From assembly GCA_030670375.1 (NCBI GenBank), contig DAOVBT010000192.1, positions 1 to 5,040 on the forward strand: a stretch of DNA of 5,040 nucleotides, written 5' to 3'. Numbering within the stretch: the first letter of the stretch is position 1; every line of letters begins with the position of its first letter. Below the pieces are notes generated by a model. It was not told where the DNA came from. It saw only the letters and a program-made list of their open reading frames with translations, and did no database searches. The position numbers were made by a program, and so were the translations under genes. Positions 1-5,040 of the stretch are shown here, piece by piece. The DNA comes from Candidatus Aminicenantota bacterium. GTDB taxonomy: Bacteria; Acidobacteriota; Aminicenantia; Aminicenantales; Aminicenantaceae.

Positions 1-1233
1 TTTGTTGACCGCATCAAACATGGCAACAACGTTTTCTGCAGGAACATCTGCCAGGATATTGTGCACCTGCTGGAACACGAATCCGCCTCCACGGTGGAGC
101 AATCGCACGAGCTCTTCCACATGGGCTGTCACTTGATCGGGGGTACCATAGGGCAAAATATCCCGCGTATCACACCCCCCACCCCAGAGAGTGATCTTGT
201 TTCCGAATCGGCCTTTGAGTTCGGCTGGATCCATGCCTATAGCATTGATCTGAACAGGATTGATGGCACCTAGCCCTGCATCGATCAGGTCATCCATCAG
301 CTCCCGCACACCCCCACAGCAGTGAAGCATGACTTTGACATCGGCCAGTTCCTTGGCACGACGCCATAATTTCCGGTGAAAGGGCTTGATCATCTGACGG
401 TACATCTGCGGAGATATCAACGGACCCGTTTGCCCACCGAGATCGTCTCCAAAAACAATGATATCGATATAATGTCCGACAGAACCCAACCATTTTTCCA
501 GGCTTTTCATGTGCAGGGCACAGAGCTTTTCAGAAAACTGTAGCGCCTTGTCAGGATGAAGACCGAGGCACATCAAGTAATTGTCCATCCGGAATAACAT
601 CTGAGGGATTTCAAACATGTTCCCACCGAAGAGACCGATGATCGCCCGGTCGGTGGCCTCTCGGAATGTCTTCGCCCGACGGGCCATCTCCGCCAATCCT
701 GCGTCATCCAAGGGAAGGTGTGCCCCAGGGCTTGCGACACCCGTCCAGACCGTATGGGACAGGACATCCTCCAGATCGGAAAAATCATCTGTGGCAAAAT
801 GCCGATCCTTCAGAGGAAAATAGGTCTGCTCGAAATAAAGGAATCCTTTTTTTTGGACAGCCAACTCCTGGCCGTTCTCGTTGAGCAAATGCCAGTCTTC
901 TCCCCGCTTTTCAACATGGATATAACAGGGAATTTGACAGGGCGTGCCATCCGGCAAAATCCAGTCCTTCCAGTCTTCTTCTTCCAATAAAAATCCTCTT
1001 CCCATTTCGATCGTGTCCACACCCAAACGATCCAGCACATCTTCATCCACGATGGCCAGCTGTTGGACCATGTCGTACACACGAACGGGTTTGGGTGGAA
1101 GACCCAGATGCTTCCGCAGATCAGGATAAACCAAAGCCGCTATCCCGGAGGAGCGGTGCCCGGAAAAATCCACCGGGACCCGGTCTGTTTTGCGATGTTC
1201 CAGGGCGGCTAATACTCTCTCTCGGGACGTCAT
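1..1233 (-). CDS. UroD-superfamily protein, probable corrinoid-type methyltransferase (MtaA/CmuA-like), C-terminus cut by the window edge
   Basis: The reading frame is open from ATG at 1233 down to base 1, giving 411 residues with no stop, so the C-terminus continues off the window. The N-terminus (MTSRERVLAAL, then TDRVPVDF) is the classic start of UroD-like methyltransferases. Other family marks are GDDLG at residues 262-266 followed by GPLISPQMYRQM, and HNILADVP at 391-398 near the usual end, so only a few residues should be missing. An H-x-C pair (H304, C306, in LHCCGG) and C354 (in GGGCDTRD) match the H-x-C...C zinc-binding pattern of MtaA/MtbA-type enzymes. Those cytoplasmic enzymes move methyl groups between a corrinoid protein and a thiol acceptor. 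The N-terminal RQAGR motif of true heme-pathway HemE is not seen, so HemE is unlikely. The substrate cannot be read from sequence, and no corrinoid protein gene is visible. The start is chosen on family alignment; the only nearby purine run (GGGGAA) abuts the ATG, so the ribosome site is poor. Confidence 0.93.
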   Translation of the reverse strand, partial: MTSRERVLAALEHRKTDRVPVDFSGHRSSGIAALVYPDLRKHLGLPPKPVRVYDMVQQLAIVDEDVLDRLGVDTIEMGRGFLLEEEDWKDWILPDGTPCQIPCYIHVEKRGEDWHLLNENGQELAVQKKGFLYFEQTYFPLKDRHFATDDFSDLEDVLSHTVWTGVASPGAHLPLDDAGLAEMARRAKTFREATDRAIIGLFGGNMFEIPQMLFRMDNYLMCLGLHPDKALQFSEKLCALHMKSLEKWLGSVGHYIDIIVFGDDLGGQTGPLISPQMYRQMIKPFHRKLWRRAKELADVKVMLHCCGGVRELMDDLIDAGLGAINPVQINAIGMDPAELKGRFGNKITLWGGGCDTRDILPYGTPDQVTAHVEELVRLLHRGGGFVFQQVHNILADVPAENVVAMFDAVNK

Positions 1234-1272
1234 TTCCCCAAAGTATACTCCATCGCCAAACCCCAAGTAAAC

Positions 1273-1310
1273 TTTTTCTGTCGCACCTCACCCTTGCGAT
1301 AGCAGAAAAA
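1273..1310. repeat. Bulged inverted repeat in the divergent intergenic region
   Basis: Two arm pairs nest here. TTTTTCTG (1273-1280) pairs exactly with CAGAAAAA (1303-1310), and TCGCA (1281-1285) pairs exactly with TGCGA (1295-1299). That leaves a 9-base loop (1286-1294) and a 3-base bulge, TAG (1300-1302), making 13 paired bases. It lies about 40 bases upstream of the methyltransferase start and about 100 bases upstream of the ATG of the large signalling gene. On either strand the stem ends in A residues, not a U-run, so it is not a typical intrinsic terminator. A regulator-binding site or a structured leader element are possible roles, both inferred from position alone. Confidence 0.5.
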
Positions 1311-1340
1311 TCACCTTGGAATTCATCCCTAAAGGCGATT

Positions 1341-1370
1341 GTGTCAAAAGGCAAAGTGAAAGAAAATAAT
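1341..1370 (+). promoter_or_regulatory. Weak sigma-70-like promoter candidate for the GGDEF-ATPase gene
   Basis: GTGTCA (1341-1346, four of six matches to TTGACA) and AATAAT (1365-1370, five of six to TATAAT) are separated by 18 bases. Transcription would begin near 1376-1378, leaving a leader of about 37 bases before the ATG at 1414. If this promoter is used, the alternative TTG start at 1372 would lie outside the transcript, which favours the ATG. The region is AT-rich, so chance matches are likely. TATACT at 1388-1393 is another possible -10 element but has no good -35 partner. Confidence 0.25.
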
Positions 1371-1413
1371 CTTGGAAGTTCTATTTTTATACTCCAACAC
1401 GGATGTCTTTTGC

Positions 1414-4400
1414 ATGAATAAAGAAGTCAGCAAAGAAGAATTACAAAGCCTCATATACACAGACGAATTAACGCGCATACATAACCTGCGATATCTGAGG
1501 GAACAAGTTCCCGAATATCTCGACCAGGCTGAAAAACAAGGAGACTCTGTGGCCTTTATCCTGTTCGATATCGACGATTTCAAAAAGATCAATGACAACT
1601 ACGGACATCTCGTGGGCGACAAAGCCCTGGCGCACTTCATCAAAATCGTCACACAGAAGATGAGTCCAAACGGAATCGCTATCCGTTATGCGGGCGATGA
1701 GTTTGTCCTGGTTATGCCCAAAATGGACAAACAGGCGGCCAGGCAGTTCGGGGAGGACATCCAAAGGAGTTTCGCCGAAAATCCTCTCGAGGTGAATCAC
1801 AACGAAATACATATTGAATGCAGCATAGGGATCTCCCTTTGTCCTCGAGATGGAAAAAACTGGAAAATTCTTTTCGAAAAGGCCGATGAAGCCCTGTACG
1901 TAGCCAAGGAACAGGGAAAGAGTAGGATTGTTGCCCATCCGGATTCAGGGAAACTTCTCGCACCATCCAAACTCAACTCCATCCTGGACACTCCCTATAT
2001 CGTGGGCCGGGATCATTTGATCCAGCTCCTGGAGAAGCATCTTTCCCAAGAAGGCAATCCTGAATCATTTCCGGTGCTTTTCGGTGGTGAAGGAGCGGGA
2101 AAAACACGGCTCCTGAGGCTTGTCCGAAAAATGGCTCAGGATAAACTGGCGTTCACTTTATTCACAAAAGGTTATCCCTATTGGCAGAGTGATCTTTACG
2201 GCGCTGCATTCGCAGCCTTGGGAAATCTTTTTGAACAGCAGCGATCCATTTCTGACCATGTGTTTTCCCGAATCGATGACAAGTATAAGCTCATTCTCAA
2301 ACCTCACCTTCCCCCCTGGTACATCAAAGAAGTGGCGATGGCCGATGAAGTAGACGAAACGGACCGGATGGCTCTTTTCGAGGCATTGACCCAGACTTTT
2401 TTCATTCTTCGTGAATTGGGAGATGGAGCTGTTTTGCTGGACGATGTCGACCAGATCGACACCCCGTCACTCCAATTATTCGGTTCTCAATTCGGTCCCA
2501 GCGAAAAAGGAGGCAGCCTTCGTTTCATCTCCACAATCCGTAGCTCAGACTTAACGAATGCCGAGGAAAAACTCCTCTTCCTCCTCGAGTCCATGCCTGA
2601 ATTGACCTCTGGAGGGAAAGTCCAAAAATTTCAACTGGAGCCTTTGGCGTCTGAACACATCCAACAATTGGCGGCAAATCTATTCTCTGGGAAACAGTTG
2701 CCTTCTAAATCAGCCGCAGCCCTTTTGGATAATTCCGCAGGAAATCCGCTCTTCATAGTGGAGGTTTTATCAGGTCTCCTGCTGAGGGGCAAAATTTCGG
2801 CCGAAAATGGGGAATGGGATCTCTCTTCTGTTAAACCCAAAGATATACCCAAAATACTCCAAAACATGATCAAAGAACGGATGATGCACATGGACAAAGA
2901 AGCGACACATGTGCTCAAGATGGCCGCAATTCTCGGAGAGAGGATCCAGCCCCAGCAGCTTGCAGAAATGTCAAAACTCAAACTTCAGCAGGTTTTGAAT
3001 GCGCTCAGTAAGGCCAAAAGAAACCTGCTGATAGAAGAATGTCTCAATCCGGGAGAGTTTGTTTTTTCCCATAGAATTATTCGTTCCGCATTTTATTCCC
3101 TCATGAATGAAGGGGAGCGTCGCCATTATCACGATCAAGCAGCAAAAATAGAAAAAAAGTATGCGGCCAACACTCCCGAACGGATAGTCGGAAGATTAGC
3201 GTATCACTTCCACAATGCGGGTCAGCTGGAGCAGGCCGCCGAGATGTTTTCTGCCTTGAAGAGCCAAATGAACGCCGTCCATATCTCAAGAGGCTCACGA
3301 AACATCTTGAAAAAACGGATCCATTCGGTTTCCATGGCAAAAGAGTCTGTCCTCGAAACGGAAGCCCTTTCAGAGGCTTTGATGATAGCAAGAACGTTCC
3401 GGTCTGTGTTACAAAATTTGCGGCTCTACCCTAAAGAGAACGAAAACGTGAAAAATTCCTTGCAGCAATTCATGCATCATCTCACTCCGTTTCTCGCTGA
3501 AAAAACAGAAGTGCTCTCTGTCTCGTTGACGCCAGATACGATCCTCTTCAACAGTACACCCTTGCCTCCCTATTTAGAGGACACAAGGTTGACACAAGAT
3601 CTTTATGTGACCTTTAACAGTTTTGGACTTCAAGGAGTCCTTTTTATCCGAGGAGTCACCCAAGAAGAGACCGTACGATTTATCGAAGTATTCAAGAGGC
3701 TTCCCGAAGATGTCATCGGTCAGTGGGATGTATTATTGGAACAACTGGAGATCTCGAACATCCTTCCCGACCGGAAAGTTTTTGTGGCGGTGAGTGAAAG
3801 GAAAATCATTCTCGATGAACAGGAACTTCTTGCAAAGACATTTGACAACGATGAAGAACAAATCGTAACGTCTCCTGTTTCAGAGACGCTGTATATGTCC
3901 GATGACCAAATGGTGGAATTGAAAAATTTGCTGGAACAGTTTACAAGGGAAAAACAAGAATTCTTAAATGCCATCCAATCAAGCGGTATAGGCGAAAAGG
4001 ACATCCAAAACCTCGTGCAAATCCTGAATCAATCGCAATTTGAAAAGATTGCAAGGTCTGTGCAGACATCGGGCGGAATTCCTCTCCTTACCGAAGAGCC
4101 TACCCCCAATGGGCCCGATTACACCGAAGTAGAACCCGATTTAGAACTCATAAAGGAATTAGAGAACGATATATCATTTGTATTCGAGGATCTTGGTTCT
4201 GAGGATCCGGAAATTCGGGCCAACGCGGCGGCTCTGATGGCCGCACAACCGCCGGCCATTCTTTCTGATACAGGATTCAAAGCGATCACATCGGATTTCC
4301 CAATAAAGATTCGACGCCTCATGGCCAGGGTCATAAAAAAAGCAGGAAAAAGCGCCGTGGACGAGTTTCTGGGGAAAATTCATGTCGGGATGAACAGTGC

Positions 4401-4962
4401 TTCCCTAAACAAAGTGATCCGCGTAAGCGATGTTTTTGCCGACAATCCCGGATTAGTTCCGATGTTGCGCAAGATCGCTCTGAACGGACCACTGGATGTG
4501 ATCCCGACAATCGTCAGCACCTTGCAAACCATGCCAGGAAAAGAGGTAGATTCCGTTCTTCTTGATATTTTCGAAAGGGCAACAGGAAAGATCCAATGGG
4601 ATGTCATTCCTCTGTTTGCGGAACGAAACATCCTCGAAGCTGTACCGCTACTCTTGGAATTCATCGAGCCCACCAAAATATGGGAAAAAGAGCAGGAAAT
4701 CTCGCTCCAGCAAGATGTTTGTCGAACCTTGGGAGTCCTTCGCTCGCCCGAGACCACAGAGGCCCTTATAAGGGCTGCGCAGGCGCCGATGATTACGCTG
4801 TTTCACAGGGCCAAGCCCGACTCTATTCGGGCCATTGCAACTTGGGCGTTAACGCAACTTCCTAAAGACTCCAGGATCGACAGGGCTCTGACGGAGCTGA
4901 AAAAAGACAGGTCTCACTTGGTAAGAAAAGCCGTAGAGTTGGCTGAAATCATTCACAAATAA
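1414..4962 (+). CDS. GGDEF diguanylate cyclase fused to a STAND-like AAA ATPase and HEAT-like repeats
   Basis: Predicted soluble signalling protein of 1182 residues (numbered from ATG 1414), expected to make cyclic-di-GMP from GTP under control of an ATPase switch. Residues 12-175 are a GGDEF domain: DELTRIHNLRYL at 17, FDIDD with metal-binding D52, guanine-contact N60, GHLVGD ending at D69, active-site AGDEF at 93-97, and CSIGIS then ADEALYVAK. The RxxD inhibitory site is replaced by SPNG. Residues 194-456 are an AAA/STAND module: VGRD, Walker A GGEGAGKT (224-231), Walker B AVLLDDVD (D343, D344), R376 in STIRSSD, and GNPLF at 443. A helical/winged-helix extension includes FSHRIIRSAFY (about 551-561). 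Residues 654-786 form an unnamed module with LRLYP, followed by an acidic linker; 921-1182 look like HEAT helix pairs. No signal peptide or membrane helix is seen. TTG at 1372 would add 14 residues; an in-frame TGA at 1357 rules out more. Neither start has a strong ribosome site; ATG is preferred. Domain calls are firm, the regulatory model is inference. Confidence 0.93.
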   Translation: MNKEVSKEELQSLIYTDELTRIHNLRYLREQVPEYLDQAEKQGDSVAFILFDIDDFKKINDNYGHLVGDKALAHFIKIVTQKMSPNGIAIRYAGDEFVLVMPKMDKQAARQFGEDIQRSFAENPLEVNHNEIHIECSIGISLCPRDGKNWKILFEKADEALYVAKEQGKSRIVAHPDSGKLLAPSKLNSILDTPYIVGRDHLIQLLEKHLSQEGNPESFPVLFGGEGAGKTRLLRLVRKMAQDKLAFTLFTKGYPYWQSDLYGAAFAALGNLFEQQRSISDHVFSRIDDKYKLILKPHLPPWYIKEVAMADEVDETDRMALFEALTQTFFILRELGDGAVLLDDVDQIDTPSLQLFGSQFGPSEKGGSLRFISTIRSSDLTNAEEKLLFLLESMPELTSGGKVQKFQLEPLASEHIQQLAANLFSGKQLPSKSAAALLDNSAGNPLFIVEVLSGLLLRGKISAENGEWDLSSVKPKDIPKILQNMIKERMMHMDKEATHVLKMAAILGERIQPQQLAEMSKLKLQQVLNALSKAKRNLLIEECLNPGEFVFSHRIIRSAFYSLMNEGERRHYHDQAAKIEKKYAANTPERIVGRLAYHFHNAGQLEQAAEMFSALKSQMNAVHISRGSRNILKKRIHSVSMAKESVLETEALSEALMIARTFRSVLQNLRLYPKENENVKNSLQQFMHHLTPFLAEKTEVLSVSLTPDTILFNSTPLPPYLEDTRLTQDLYVTFNSFGLQGVLFIRGVTQEETVRFIEVFKRLPEDVIGQWDVLLEQLEISNILPDRKVFVAVSERKIILDEQELLAKTFDNDEEQIVTSPVSETLYMSDDQMVELKNLLEQFTREKQEFLNAIQSSGIGEKDIQNLVQILNQSQFEKIARSVQTSGGIPLLTEEPTPNGPDYTEVEPDLELIKELENDISFVFEDLGSEDPEIRANAAALMAAQPPAILSDTGFKAITSDFPIKIRRLMARVIKKAGKSAVDEFLGKIHVGMNSASLNKVIRVSDVFADNPGLVPMLRKIALNGPLDVIPTIVSTLQTMPGKEVDSVLLDIFERATGKIQWDVIPLFAERNILEAVPLLLEFIEPTKIWEKEQEISLQQDVCRTLGVLRSPETTEALIRAAQAPMITLFHRAKPDSIRAIATWALTQLPKDSRIDRALTELKKDRSHLVRKAVELAEIIHK

Positions 4963-4967
4963 TGTTT

Positions 4968-5040
4968 TTATTTCAAGAATTTTATTAAGTCTTGCGTTTC
5001 GGTTCCTTCTCTTTTCTGAACATAGAACTGAAAACTCCCA
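4968..5040 (-). CDS. Possible 3' end of a convergent gene (frame ambiguous)
   Basis: Reading the minus strand from the right edge, one frame gives 23 residues with a protein-like end (GSFQFYVQKREG, then TETQDLIKFLK) and a TAA at 4970-4968. That stop is only 5 bases past the stop of the large plus-strand gene. A second minus frame is also plausible: GVFSSMFRKEKEPKRKT, stopping at 4987-4985, which has the lysine-rich character of many C-termini. Only one can be real and too little is visible to choose, so no function is proposed. It may also be non-coding. No hairpin plus U-run terminator is visible for either direction between 4963 and 5040. Confidence 0.3.
   Translation of the reverse strand, partial: GSFQFYVQKREGTETQDLIKFLK

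Noticed and set aside
810..1129. Several short open frames on both strands within the methyltransferase gene
   Set aside because: They overlap the conserved UroD-family frame and have no family motifs or ribosome sites of their own.
1242..1271. Minus-strand promoter candidate TTTACT - 18 bases - TATACT ahead of the methyltransferase
   Set aside because: The hexamers are fair, but transcription would start only about one or two bases before the ATG at 1233, implying a leaderless message with no ribosome site. Chance is as likely in this AT-rich stretch.
1273..1310. Inverted repeat as a rho-independent terminator
   Set aside because: Both strands read U-run, stem, A-run, so no U-run follows the stem in either direction, and it lies between divergent starts rather than after a gene.
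1468..1938. 156-codon open frame on the minus strand inside the GGDEF region
   Set aside because: It lies wholly opposite well-conserved GGDEF codons and its translation shows no recognisable domain; it is a shadow frame.
1414..4962. Classification as a LuxR/MalT-type transcription activator because of the STAND ATPase
   Set aside because: No C-terminal LuxR helix-turn-helix is present; the tail is HEAT-like and the output domain is an N-terminal GGDEF.
1..5040. CRISPR array, tRNA, insertion-sequence ends or transposase
   Set aside because: No regularly spaced direct repeats, cloverleaf-like sequence, terminal inverted repeats or transposase motifs were seen on reading both strands.

Overview
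The window holds two substantial genes pointing away from each other, plus a possible third gene entering from the right edge. The organism is probably an anaerobic or metabolically versatile bacterium, perhaps of the Desulfobacterota (former Deltaproteobacteria) type. This is inferred from mid-range base composition, a UroD-like methyltransferase gene of the kind those genomes carry in many copies, and a very large soluble signalling protein with HEAT-like repeats. No rRNA or other taxonomic marker is present, so the assignment is tentative.

Layout: positions 1-1233 (minus strand) encode almost all of a uroporphyrinogen-decarboxylase-superfamily protein of the MtaA/CmuA methyltransferase type. 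Its last few residues lie beyond the left edge. Positions 1234-1413 are a divergent intergenic region of about 180 bases. It contains a long bulged inverted repeat (1273-1310) and one weak plus-strand promoter candidate. Positions 1414-4962 (plus strand; an upstream TTG at 1372 is an alternative start) encode a protein of about 1182 residues. Its order is an N-terminal diguanylate cyclase (GGDEF) domain, a STAND-like AAA ATPase with its helical/winged-helix extension, an unnamed module around an 'LRLYP' motif, a charged linker, and a C-terminal HEAT-like region. Positions 4963-5040 are AT-rich. They may carry the end of a convergent minus-strand gene, but the reading frame is ambiguous.

The most interesting object is the large protein. 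It looks like a single-chain switch: a cyclic-di-GMP-producing head, a nucleotide-driven ATPase core, and a repeat-rich tail that probably senses a ligand or partner. The GGDEF active-site residues look intact, but the usual inhibitory I-site is absent. Control may therefore come from the ATPase and tail rather than from product feedback. Nothing in the window ties it functionally to the divergent methyltransferase, apart from the shared intergenic region.
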